Shown here piece by piece: positions 25,659 through 34,261 of a DNA stretch of 48,310 nucleotides. The translations under genes were made by a program, and so were the position numbers. The notes under the pieces are model-generated. The model was not told the DNA's origin and did no database searches. It was given only the letters and a program-made list of their open reading frames with translations. This DNA comes from Photorhabdus cinerea. Lineage in GTDB: Bacteria > Pseudomonadota > Gammaproteobacteria > Enterobacterales > Enterobacteriaceae. The stretch spans positions 1 through 48,310 of the forward strand of contig NZ_PUJW01000027.1 of the NCBI RefSeq assembly GCF_011189575.1, given 5' to 3'. Positions within the stretch are counted from its first letter, which is position 1. Every line of letters begins with the position of its first letter.

Positions 25659-26870
25659 TTAGCCAAGCCAGTGATGGAACAGCAGTTTGATATAGTCGAT
25701 AAAACGGCTGAAAACACCGCCTTCTTTCACTTCATTCATAACAACTAAAGGACGCTGTTCGACAGTCTTGCCATCAAGTTGAAAGTTGATTGTACCGACG
25801 ACCTGATTTTTCGCCAGCGGGGCATGTAATTCAGTATCATTCATGACATAGCTGGCTTTCAGATCTTTCAAACGGCCTCTGGGAATAGTCAGATAAACAT
25901 CTTTATCAACGCCTAGCTGAACCCTATCATTGTCTCCAAACCAAACAGGTTCAGAGGCAAATTCTTTGTCAGATTTCAGTGGCGAGACGGTTTCAAAGAA
26001 ACGGAAACCCCAGGTTAGCAGTTTCTTACTTTCTGTCTCTCGGCCTTTATAAGTGTGACCGCCGAGTACCGCAGAAATCAGACGCATATCGCCTTCAGTT
26101 GCAGAAGCAACCAGGTTATAACCCGCTGCATTAGTGTGACCGGTTTTGATACCATCTACATTCAGACTTTTATCCCACAACAAACCGTTGCGGTTTATCT
26201 GACGGATATTGTTGTAGGTAAATTCTTTCTCTTTATAGATAGCATATTCTTCAGGAACATCGCGGATTAGCGCTTGACCAATCAGCGCCATATCACGGGC
26301 AGAGCTGTATTGGCCTTCTGCATCCAGGCCATGAACTGTTTTGAAATATGTATTCTGCAAGCCAAGCGATTTTACATAGCCATTCATCAGATTGACGAAC
26401 GACTCTTGGCTGCCAGCAACATAATCCGCCATTGCAACACAAGCATCATTACCGGATTGCAAGTTTATACCGCGGGATAGCATAGAAACTGAAACCTGAT
26501 CTCCGGGTTTGAGGAACATCAGGGAAGAGCCTTTAAATACCGGATTACCTGTTGCCCATGCATCAGTACCAACCGTGACCATATCATTCGGCCCGATTTT
26601 GCCTGATTTGATTGTCTGACCAATAACATAACTGGTCATCATTTTTGTCAGGCTGGCAGGGTCACGGCGAGAGTCTGCATTCATCTCTGCCAGAACTTTA
26701 CCTGAGTTGTAGTCGATAAGAATATGAGCTTCAGCATCAATCTGAGGTACACCTGGGATCATCGTTTTCAGGTTTACATCATTCCCATTGGCAAAGGCAG
26801 GAACGTTCATTGCCAGCGCAATACTCAAGGTGGCGCTTTTTATAAAACGAGAAGTGGTTGTGTATTTCAT
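25659..26870 (-). CDS. dacA: D-alanyl-D-alanine carboxypeptidase (PBP5)
   Basis: Trims the terminal D-alanine from peptidoglycan pentapeptides at the periplasmic face of the inner membrane. The 403-residue product has a signal peptide of about 28 residues (cleaved after AFA), the serine hydrolase motifs S73-LTK76, S139-GN and K242-TG, and a C-terminal amphipathic membrane anchor (RFIDYIKLLFHHWLG). The open frame extends to 26921, but the ATG at 26870 gives the correct signal peptide start MKYTTTSRFIKSA. It lies between rlpA and ybeD as in E. coli. Confidence 0.96.
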   Translation of the reverse strand: MKYTTTSRFIKSATLSIALAMNVPAFANGNDVNLKTMIPGVPQIDAEAHILIDYNSGKVLAEMNADSRRDPASLTKMMTSYVIGQTIKSGKIGPNDMVTVGTDAWATGNPVFKGSSLMFLKPGDQVSVSMLSRGINLQSGNDACVAMADYVAGSQESFVNLMNGYVKSLGLQNTYFKTVHGLDAEGQYSSARDMALIGQALIRDVPEEYAIYKEKEFTYNNIRQINRNGLLWDKSLNVDGIKTGHTNAAGYNLVASATEGDMRLISAVLGGHTYKGRETESKKLLTWGFRFFETVSPLKSDKEFASEPVWFGDNDRVQLGVDKDVYLTIPRGRLKDLKASYVMNDTELHAPLAKNQVVGTINFQLDGKTVEQRPLVVMNEVKEGGVFSRFIDYIKLLFHHWLG

Positions 26871-27033
26871 GGTCGGTTGGACAACATCCGTGAGAATAAG
26901 GTTGATATCGGGCCACATCATAGCAAATGAAGAAAAATACTGACATTGGCAAATTTTGACAGGCCGCCGGTTTACGTTTTTTTACCTTGCTTGCTGATAT
27001 CTAAGCAAAACCCAGATATCAGCGAGAGGAAAG

Positions 27034-28044
27034 CTAAGGACTGACGATAAAAGAAGATTGCTGCATCTGGTCAGCCAATTTCTGTTGTAAATCGGTAGCT
27101 TGCTGGCGATTGTTAAATGGTCCCAATTGTACACGATAAACATTGCTATATTGAGTTACGCGTCCTTGAACATTAAAGCGCTGTTCTAACGTTCGTTGCC
27201 ACTTTTTTGCCCGTTGCTCACTGCTAACGGCACCAACCTGGACCATAAAATCATTTGCAGAGGAGCTTGTTGGTACTGTTGCTGTTGAAGCACTGTCGGC
27301 AACCGGTTTAGGTGGTTGTAGCTTCATTGCTGGTAGTTGCTCAGTAGCTTCTAGTTGTATAGCCAATGGTTGCGTTTGTTCCACAGGCTGATTGGTCAGA
27401 GGGCGGCTGCCAGTCTGATCAGGAACATTTCCCATTGTGGGTGTTCCTAGCTGGCTTGTTGTCAGCGTTGGTCTGCCTGGCAGGGCATAACTCTGTTTAA
27501 CTATCTGACTGCCAACAGTACCGGGGCCAGATACAGAACCATTCTGAGCGACCTGAATAAAATCAATCTTAACTTTGGTACTTTGGGTTAAGTTCAGGCG
27601 TTCAGCAGAAGCCTTCGATAGATCGATAATTCTCCCTGGCTTATAAGGACCGCGGTCGTTGACTCTGACTATCATCATACGGCCATTGCTTAAGTTGGTC
27701 ACGCGAACATAACTCGGGATTGGTAGTGTTGGGTGGGCGGCGGTCAGTGCATAAGGGTTAAAACGTTCACCAATTGCTGTCATTTTGCCACTGTATTCTG
27801 CACCATACCAACTGGCATAACCCGTTTCACTAAACTGAGATGGGTCTTGCACAATATGATAAATATGCCCGTTCATCTGATAATCATTATTGGCACCAGG
27901 ATGATAAGGCTCATAGTGAGGTTCTGCACCCAGAACATCCTGCGTTGGTACCGCCGGTAACGGGGAAGATTTTTGCTCGTTAGGAGCGGTACAGCCGGAT
28001 AACAGAGCTGCAATCATGCCGAGTATAAGCCAGTGTTGACGCAT
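27034..28044 (-). CDS. rlpA: Septal-ring lipoprotein / lytic transglycosylase RlpA
   Basis: Outer-membrane lipoprotein with a double-psi beta-barrel and a SPOR domain that binds denuded peptidoglycan at division sites; in Pseudomonas it is a lytic transglycosylase. The 336-residue product has lipobox LLSGC with C18, the barrel region from about 75 (GYASWYGAEYSGKMTA, ERFNPYALTAAHPTLP) and a SPOR domain from about 262. A variable P/T/Q-rich linker lies between. GAGG precedes the ATG. It follows mrdB by 13 bases. A perfect inverted repeat (26993-27002 with 27014-27023) lies just past its stop. Confidence 0.94.
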   Translation of the reverse strand: MRQHWLILGMIAALLSGCTAPNEQKSSPLPAVPTQDVLGAEPHYEPYHPGANNDYQMNGHIYHIVQDPSQFSETGYASWYGAEYSGKMTAIGERFNPYALTAAHPTLPIPSYVRVTNLSNGRMMIVRVNDRGPYKPGRIIDLSKASAERLNLTQSTKVKIDFIQVAQNGSVSGPGTVGSQIVKQSYALPGRPTLTTSQLGTPTMGNVPDQTGSRPLTNQPVEQTQPLAIQLEATEQLPAMKLQPPKPVADSASTATVPTSSSANDFMVQVGAVSSEQRAKKWQRTLEQRFNVQGRVTQYSNVYRVQLGPFNNRQQATDLQQKLADQMQQSSFIVSP

Positions 28045-28057
28045 TGAAACCTCTTCT

Positions 28058-29170
28058 CTATAAACTTTTAGACAATAATTTTCGGTGTGTGTGAATCGAC
28101 ATTATAATCCCGAAACCAGCCATTAAGACGATCAATGCTGATCCGCCATAACTGACAAATGGTAAAGGAACGCCTACTACAGGTAAAATGCCGCTCACCA
28201 TGCCGATATTGACGAAGATATAAACAAACAGAATTAACATCAGGCCGCCAACCATGACCCGGCCAAAAGTGTTCTGTGCTCTGGTTGCGATGGCCAGCCC
28301 GCGCATAATTAATAACAAATATAATGTTAGTAACAGTAGTACGCCGATTAAACCAAGTTCTTCCGAGAGTACGGCAAATATGAAGTCTGTATGGCGTTCT
28401 GGAAGAAACTCCAACTGAGATTGTGTGCCGAGTAACCAACCTTTACCTGATAGGCCACCGGAGCCTATAGCGATTTTTGATTGAATGATATGGTAACCTT
28501 TACCCAAAGGGTCAGTTTCTGGATCAAGTAACATCATTACCCGATCGCGTTGATATCCATGCATCAGAAAGAACCATAAGATCGGGATAAAACAGGCTAA
28601 TAACAGGACTGCAATACCAATCAGCCGCCAGCTCATCCCGGCAAGGAATAGGACAAACAGGCCGGAAAAAGCGACCAGAATTGAAGTACCGAGGTCTGGT
28701 TGGGCGGCGACGAGTAAAGTTGGCAGGAAAATTAGCATCAGAGCGATAGTTGTATTTTTTAGCGATGGCGGACACAAATCGCGGTTCATAAAACGGGCAA
28801 TCATCAGTGGCACCGCGATCTTGGCAATCTCAGAAGGCTGGAAACGGATGATCCCTAGATCGAGCCAGCGTTGCGCCCCTTTACTGATCTGTCCGAACGC
28901 ATCGACAAAAATCAGTAAAATGACACAAACAACATATAGATAAGGTGCCCAGCCTTCATAAACTCTTGGGGGGATTTGCGCCATAATTATCATGACAACC
29001 AGTCCGGCACCAATTTGGCTGACTCTGCGCTCCATCATCCCCATATCTTGACCACTGGCACTCCACATAACAAAAGCGCTGTATACTAGCAGTGCTAGAA
29101 TGCACAGCAACAGCGGTAAATCGATATGTAATCTGGTCCAGAGAGGAACCTTTTTCTGGTTTTCTGTCAT
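28058..29170 (-). CDS. mrdB: Peptidoglycan glycosyltransferase RodA (SEDS family)
   Basis: Polymerises lipid II during cell elongation together with PBP2. The 370-residue product has about 10 hydrophobic segments and the SEDS signatures ERHTDFIFAVLSEELG and GVPLPFVSYGGSALI. It starts 8 bases after the mrdA stop, and rlpA follows, the elongation operon order of E. coli. Confidence 0.96.
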   Translation of the reverse strand: MTENQKKVPLWTRLHIDLPLLLCILALLVYSAFVMWSASGQDMGMMERRVSQIGAGLVVMIIMAQIPPRVYEGWAPYLYVVCVILLIFVDAFGQISKGAQRWLDLGIIRFQPSEIAKIAVPLMIARFMNRDLCPPSLKNTTIALMLIFLPTLLVAAQPDLGTSILVAFSGLFVLFLAGMSWRLIGIAVLLLACFIPILWFFLMHGYQRDRVMMLLDPETDPLGKGYHIIQSKIAIGSGGLSGKGWLLGTQSQLEFLPERHTDFIFAVLSEELGLIGVLLLLTLYLLLIMRGLAIATRAQNTFGRVMVGGLMLILFVYIFVNIGMVSGILPVVGVPLPFVSYGGSALIVLMAGFGIIMSIHTHRKLLSKSL

Positions 29171-29178
29171 GGCGTTAT

Positions 29179-31074
29179 TCAGTCATTTTCTGTTCCGGGT
29201 GGGGTTGGAGCCGCATCCGGTAATGTTGTGTTGTTATCCCCTAACAGTACATGGTCGAGGATTTGGCGAACAAGGGTCCCTACTGTTGGACCAGCACCAC
29301 CATTTTCTAAAATGATAGAAAGGGCTACTGTTGGGTTTTCATAAGGGGCGAAGGCAATCATTAGCTTGTGATCCCGTAAATGCTCAGCAATTTTACTGGC
29401 ATTGTAAGTTTCATAGCTATAGACCTGTGCTGTTCCTGATTTGGCAGCTGCTTTATACGGCGTTCTAGTAAAACTCTTGTGACCAGTACCGTTTGGCAGG
29501 TTAGCAACACCATACATACCGCTTTTTGCCAGTTCCCAATATCCTGAATGGATATCACCTATTTGAATATTTTCTGTTTGTTGATAAGGGATCATCTCAC
29601 CTTTCAGTTTCTTACCCAGCAGCAGATGTGGTGTTTTTACGTTACCATCATTAATTAAGGTTGTTAGCGCTTTTACCATTTGAATTGGCGTTGCTGTCCA
29701 ATATCCCTGGCCGATACCGACAGGAATAGTGTCTCCCTGATACCAAGGTTTTTTATATTTTTTTTGTTTCCATTCGCGGGTAGGCATGATACCTGTGCGT
29801 TCTTCAGACAGGTCAATGCCCGTGTATTCACCATAACCAAATTTAGTCATCCACTCAGATAAGCGGTCAATTCCCATATCATAGGCAACCTGATAGAAGA
29901 AAGTATCCGCAGATTCCACGATGGATCTATATGCATTGAGACTGCCATGTCCCCAGCGTTTCCAGTCACGGTAGCGTTTTTCTGAACCCGGCAATTGCCA
30001 CCAGCCCGGATCAAAAATGGTGGTATTTTTATTGATAACGCCGGTGCTTAGTGCTGCAACGGTAATAAAAGGTTTTACCGTTGAAGCAGGAGGATAGATC
30101 CCTTGAGTAGCGCGATTAATAAGCGGTCGGTCAGGATTATTTAATAATTCCTGATAGTTCTTGTTGGAGATACCATTTACGAATAGATTTGGATCATAAC
30201 TTGGATTAGATACCAGTGCTAGAATTTCCCCATTATGTGGATTACTGACAACGACGGCAGCGCGGCTGGTTGTGAGTAGTTTCTCAATATAGATCTGCAA
30301 CTCAAGATCGATAGTCAGATAAATATCTTGCCCGGCTTGTGGCGGCTGTTCATGTAATTGACGTATCACTCGGCCACGATTATTGACTTCGACTTCTTCA
30401 TAACCGGTTTTGCCATGTAAAACAGACTCATAATAGCGTTCAATACCTAGTTTGCCGATATCATGGGTGGCGGCGTAATTGGGTAAAATTCCTTCCTTGT
30501 CCAGCCGTTCTACATCTTTATCATTAATTTTAGCGACGTAACCAATGATATGAGTCAGTGCTGAACCATAAGGGTAGAAGCGGCGTTGATAGCCTTTTAT
30601 TTCGAGACCGGGGAAACGGTACTGATTAACGGCAAAGCGTGCTACTTGGATATGATCCAGTGAAGTTTTCAGTGGAATGGAGGTAAAGCGGCGCGAGCGC
30701 TTACGTTCTTTTTCAAAGTTAGCAATATCTTCATCAGTCAGATCGATAATATCCCGTAAATCATTCAGCGTTTGCTGAAGGTTCTCGACCTTTTCAAGTA
30801 TGACTTCCAACTGGTAGATTGTTCGGTTAAGCGCCAATGGTGTGCCTTTACGGTCATAAATAATACCTCGGCTTGGCGCGATTGGAACCAGTTTGATACG
30901 GTTTTCGTTTGAACGGGTTTGGTAGTCTTCGTGGCGAGTGATCTGTAAATGGTAAAGATTGGCAATCAGGATACCAGTCAGTACCAGGATGATGATAAAC
31001 GCCACCAATGCGCGGCGGGCAAACAGGGCTGATTCAGCCGTATAATCACGAAAAGGGGTACGTTTATTCTTCAT
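29179..31074 (-). CDS. mrdA: Penicillin-binding protein 2
   Basis: Transpeptidase that cross-links peptidoglycan in the rod complex. The 631-residue product has one N-terminal membrane segment (about 20-42), a dimerisation domain, and the catalytic motifs STVK (near residue 330), SAD and KSGTAQV. It is downstream of rlmH and upstream of mrdB. The C-terminus is a short proline/threonine-rich tail. Confidence 0.96.
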   Translation of the reverse strand: MKNKRTPFRDYTAESALFARRALVAFIIILVLTGILIANLYHLQITRHEDYQTRSNENRIKLVPIAPSRGIIYDRKGTPLALNRTIYQLEVILEKVENLQQTLNDLRDIIDLTDEDIANFEKERKRSRRFTSIPLKTSLDHIQVARFAVNQYRFPGLEIKGYQRRFYPYGSALTHIIGYVAKINDKDVERLDKEGILPNYAATHDIGKLGIERYYESVLHGKTGYEEVEVNNRGRVIRQLHEQPPQAGQDIYLTIDLELQIYIEKLLTTSRAAVVVSNPHNGEILALVSNPSYDPNLFVNGISNKNYQELLNNPDRPLINRATQGIYPPASTVKPFITVAALSTGVINKNTTIFDPGWWQLPGSEKRYRDWKRWGHGSLNAYRSIVESADTFFYQVAYDMGIDRLSEWMTKFGYGEYTGIDLSEERTGIMPTREWKQKKYKKPWYQGDTIPVGIGQGYWTATPIQMVKALTTLINDGNVKTPHLLLGKKLKGEMIPYQQTENIQIGDIHSGYWELAKSGMYGVANLPNGTGHKSFTRTPYKAAAKSGTAQVYSYETYNASKIAEHLRDHKLMIAFAPYENPTVALSIILENGGAGPTVGTLVRQILDHVLLGDNNTTLPDAAPTPPGTEND

Positions 31075-31113
31075 CCCATTGCCAGAATTCGCTTTTATCC
31101 GTTGGTAACCAAA

Positions 31114-31584
31114 TTATTCCCGGTGATAGGGATGATTGGTGGTAATGCTCCATGCCCGGTACAGGCTTTCTGCAACTAAAACCCGGACCAAAGGATGGGG
31201 TAAGGTCAAAGGTGATAATGACCAGCTTTGTTCCGCCGCAGCTTTACATGCCGGAGCAAGACCTTCTGGCCCGCCTATCAGCAAACTGACATCTCTGCCA
31301 TCCTGTTTCCAATGTTCAAGCTGTTGCGCCAGTTGAGGCGTTTCCCAACGAGAACCCGGAATGTCCAGGGTGACAATACGGTTGCTTTTGCCGACAGCGG
31401 CCAGCATCTGTTCACCTTCTTTCTCCCGAATGCGTTTAATATCAGCATTTTTACCCCGTTTACCGGCAGGAATTTCTACCAGATCAAATGGCATATCTTT
31501 TGGGAAACGGCGTAAATAATCCGTAAAGCCGGCCTGTATCCAGTCCGGCATTTTTGTACCTACAGCGACTAATTGCAGCTTCAA
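31114..31584 (-). CDS. rlmH: 23S rRNA (pseudouridine1915-N3)-methyltransferase
   Basis: SPOUT-family enzyme that methylates pseudouridine 1915 in 70S ribosomes. The 156-residue product has the SAM-binding loop LLIGGPEGL and the C-terminal LYRAWSITTNHPYHRE. The frame opens at 31596, but the best start is a TTG at 31584, preceded by GGAG and located just after the rsfS stop at 31587; it gives LKLQLVAVGTKMP, the E. coli N-terminus. It is downstream of rsfS. Confidence 0.94.
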   Translation of the reverse strand: MKLQLVAVGTKMPDWIQAGFTDYLRRFPKDMPFDLVEIPAGKRGKNADIKRIREKEGEQMLAAVGKSNRIVTLDIPGSRWETPQLAQQLEHWKQDGRDVSLLIGGPEGLAPACKAAAEQSWSLSPLTLPHPLVRVLVAESLYRAWSITTNHPYHRE

Positions 31585-31586
31585 AC

Positions 31587-31913
31587 TCAGCTCCAAAGTT
31601 TTTCAAGTTCATACATGCGTCGACTCTCTTCCTGCATGACATGTACGATAACTTCACCGAGGTCTACGACAATCCAATCGGATACGCCCTGTCCCTCAAC
31701 GCCAAGTGGAGTCAGACCACTCGCACGACAATCATCAACCAGATGATCTGCGACAGACATCAGGTGGCGATTGGAGGTCCCGGTGCAGATAATCATGCAA
31801 TCGGTAATACTGGATTTCCCATGAACATCCAGAGAAACAATATCTTGTGCTTTGGAGTCTTCAAGTTTATCCATAACAAATTGTTGGAGTTCTCTACCTT
31901 GCAAAAGGTTCAT
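31587..31913 (-). CDS. rsfS: Ribosomal silencing factor RsfS
   Basis: Binds L14 of the 50S subunit and blocks joining with 30S in starved cells. The 108-residue product has the conserved GKSSITDCMIICTGTSNRH and VEGQGVSDWIVVDLG segments and the C-terminal QEESRRMYELEKLW. The ATG at 31913 adds three residues to the E. coli form, where an equivalent TTG codon is used; the true start could be that inner TTG. rlmH follows with the TTG start just past its stop. E. coli has cobC between rsfS and nadD, which is absent here. Confidence 0.93.
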   Translation of the reverse strand: MNLLQGRELQQFVMDKLEDSKAQDIVSLDVHGKSSITDCMIICTGTSNRHLMSVADHLVDDCRASGLTPLGVEGQGVSDWIVVDLGEVIVHVMQEESRRMYELEKLWS

Positions 31914-32001
31914 CCTTATTTTTTATCAAATAGTGCCGAATAATAGCATGCCGGGCCACTGGAGAGTAAGCCAACTAAATGACTAATCGGGCCAGATTTC
32001 G

Positions 32002-32679
32002 CTATTGGCGATATAACCCCTGTGAATCTATATACTTTTGTACCAAAGAGGGGAGTAAATCATCACAATTTAGCCCTTGCTGGAGACGCTGGCGGATATC
32101 TGTTGCTGAGATACGCAATAGTGGTGTATCTGCCAGATAGATATAACCATTAGGTTTGCTGTTAAGTAGGGCAGGGTCGTAGATTTGGTGTTGCGTAAGC
32201 CATTGCTGCATTTCAGTTGTTGCAAATTGGGTTTGATAACCGGGACGGGCACAAACCAGCAAATGGCAGGTATTCAGTAGTTCTGACCAACGATGCCAGG
32301 TATGTAGTGATAACAAAGAGTCCTGACCGATTATAAATGCCAGTGATTGTCTTTCACCAAGCTCATGACGGAACGATTCCAATGTATCGATTGTGTAAGA
32401 AGGAGTAGTGCGTTCCAGTTCACGGGTATCGATTGTAAACAGTGGATGGTCCTGTGTTGCTAGCCGTACCATTGTAAGCCGCTGTTGTGCGGTGGCTTCT
32501 GGTTGTGGGCGGTGAGGGGGGACATGGTTTGGCAACAAAATTACTCGCTTCAGGCCAGTTTGATGTGCCAGAGTTTCGATTGGATGCAAATGCCCATAAT
32601 GGATTGGGTCAAATGTTCCACCAAATAATGCTTGAATAACGGGTTGTACTGGACAAGTAGTATTAATGGTATGAGGCAT
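32002..32679 (-). CDS. nadD: Nicotinate-nucleotide adenylyltransferase
   Basis: Makes nicotinate adenine dinucleotide from NaMN and ATP in NAD synthesis. The product has the nucleotidyltransferase motif GGTFDPIHYGH near residue 20 and ISATDIRQRLQ near the C-terminus. The frame is open to 32709; I chose the ATG at 32679 because it gives a length near the family norm. It overlaps the end of holA by 17 bases. Confidence 0.94.
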   Translation of the reverse strand: MPHTINTTCPVQPVIQALFGGTFDPIHYGHLHPIETLAHQTGLKRVILLPNHVPPHRPQPEATAQQRLTMVRLATQDHPLFTIDTRELERTTPSYTIDTLESFRHELGERQSLAFIIGQDSLLSLHTWHRWSELLNTCHLLVCARPGYQTQFATTEMQQWLTQHQIYDPALLNSKPNGYIYLADTPLLRISATDIRQRLQQGLNCDDLLPSLVQKYIDSQGLYRQ

Positions 32680-33703
32680 TAAAAAAGCTCTCAGGTAATA
32701 TTTTTCCACATAACAACATGGAAAGTGTTTCTAAATCTGGCCATACAGACTGACCGTAATCCTGTTTAACCCGAAGCTCCATTTGTACAAGTAGATGAAT
32801 TGCTAGTTGCAAATCATGTCGAGTTAGACGTTGCAGCGCACTTGTCAGTAATGGGCGGCGGTTCTGCCATACTCGATGTTGATCTAACAGAGTTTTCATG
32901 GGAGTTGTGGTGCTTTGGCGTTTTAGTGTAAGTAGCAGCTGTAGTTCACGTTGTATGGTACGCAGCAAAATAACAGTTTCACAACCTTCCTGTTTTAACT
33001 GTTTCAGGATATGCCAGGCTCGTTTTGCCTTTCCTGATAATAATGAATCTACCCAGTGATAAGGTGTGAAGTGAGCCGCGTCATTTACGGCATTTTCAAC
33101 ACGGTGTAGGGTCAGTTTACCATCTGGATATAGCAGGAAGAGCCGCTCAAGAGCTTGGGCCAGTGCCAGTAAGTTTCCTTCATAACAGTAGCATAATAGT
33201 TGATTGGCTGGCTCTTCCAGAGTCAGTTTCATGACTTTGGCCCGTTGTGCGATCCATTGAGGTAGACGGCTCAGTTCAGGTGTCTGACAACTGATGTAAA
33301 CTCCATTTTTTCCTAATACTTTAAACCAGTTACTGTTTTCCTGAGCTTTGGTCAATTTTAAACCGCGTAGTATCAGCAGTATATCTGGGTGAAGCAATTC
33401 TGCCAGTTTTACCAGTTGTTCAGCTATTACTGTGTTAGGGCCATTTTCTGGCAGCAGTAAAGTGAGTGTTTGACGGCTGGCAAATAGGCTTAGTGACTGG
33501 CAAATACTGAATATCTCATTCCATTCGGTATGATTATCCAGGGCATAAGTGAAGTGTTCAGTGAAAGAGTGCTGTTCAGCGGCTCTGCGGATATGATCTT
33601 GGCTTTCCTGTAATAGCAGGGGGTCATTGCCCCATATCAGATAACAGTTTCGCAGCCCTTCATTGAGCTGCGAAATCAGTTGTTCGGGATAGAGCTTGAT
33701 CAT
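32663..33703 (-). CDS. holA: DNA polymerase III delta subunit
   Basis: Clamp-loader subunit that opens the beta clamp. The 346-residue product starts MIKLYPEQLISQLNEGLRNCYLIWGNDPLLLQES as in E. coli HolA, with the family central region ARQTLTLLLPENG. Its ATG overlaps the lptE stop by four bases (ATGA), and its end overlaps nadD. Confidence 0.95.
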   Translation of the reverse strand: MIKLYPEQLISQLNEGLRNCYLIWGNDPLLLQESQDHIRRAAEQHSFTEHFTYALDNHTEWNEIFSICQSLSLFASRQTLTLLLPENGPNTVIAEQLVKLAELLHPDILLILRGLKLTKAQENSNWFKVLGKNGVYISCQTPELSRLPQWIAQRAKVMKLTLEEPANQLLCYCYEGNLLALAQALERLFLLYPDGKLTLHRVENAVNDAAHFTPYHWVDSLLSGKAKRAWHILKQLKQEGCETVILLRTIQRELQLLLTLKRQSTTTPMKTLLDQHRVWQNRRPLLTSALQRLTRHDLQLAIHLLVQMELRVKQDYGQSVWPDLETLSMLLCGKILPESFFNASYH

Positions 33704-34248
33704 TGTGCTTGTGCAGTTTGCTGTCCAGCCTGTTTTTCCTTGGCTTTTTGTTCTTCTGCACTGTGAACAGTCAGTAACTGGCGAACTAACTGGCGAGCAG
33801 CCTGTTCACGCATTTCCTGATTGATCATCTCGTTTTCAGCATCTTTCGCCAGTGCTTCTAACGGGTTGTCGAAAAAAGAACGATCAACCCTAGATTGGAG
33901 CGGATAGACGCTGCCGTCTGGCATAATAACCTGTGCATTGACATATAGGATCAGTTGGCGCTCAGCTGCCTTACCATCCTGGAAAACAGAGACGGTGTCT
34001 TTATTTTCAGAAGAACTTATTAGTTTCAGAATAGGAACTTCGGCGCTGCCATTTTCAAGGATTGTGACGTTATTCAGACGAAGTTGCTGGCGCACAGAAC
34101 GAGTCAGTGGCCCGTATGGGTCGCTGCTCGCTAATTGCAGCTTTTTGAGTTCTTGGGGTACCTGAGTGGTACCACGCAGATGAAAACCGCAGCCAGCGGT
34201 GACCAGCACCGCTAACCCCAGCAACAACGTTAAAATACGATGCCGCAC
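33700..34248 (-). CDS. lptE: LPS-assembly lipoprotein LptE
   Basis: Outer-membrane lipoprotein that plugs the LptD barrel and helps place LPS at the cell surface. The 182-residue product has a signal peptide with lipobox VTAGC (C20) followed by GFHLRGTTQVP, the family start of the mature protein. It ends with a Q/A/K-rich tail. It lies 13 bases after leuS and overlaps holA. Confidence 0.95.
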   Translation of the reverse strand: MRHRILTLLLGLAVLVTAGCGFHLRGTTQVPQELKKLQLASSDPYGPLTRSVRQQLRLNNVTILENGSAEVPILKLISSSENKDTVSVFQDGKAAERQLILYVNAQVIMPDGSVYPLQSRVDRSFFDNPLEALAKDAENEMINQEMREQAARQLVRQLLTVHSAEEQKAKEKQAGQQTAQAQ

Positions 34249-34261
34249 ATTGCCTCCTTTA

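Noticed and set aside
28068..28439. A 123-residue minus-strand frame in mrdB
   Set aside because: It is an out-of-frame shadow of the RodA coding sequence on the same strand.
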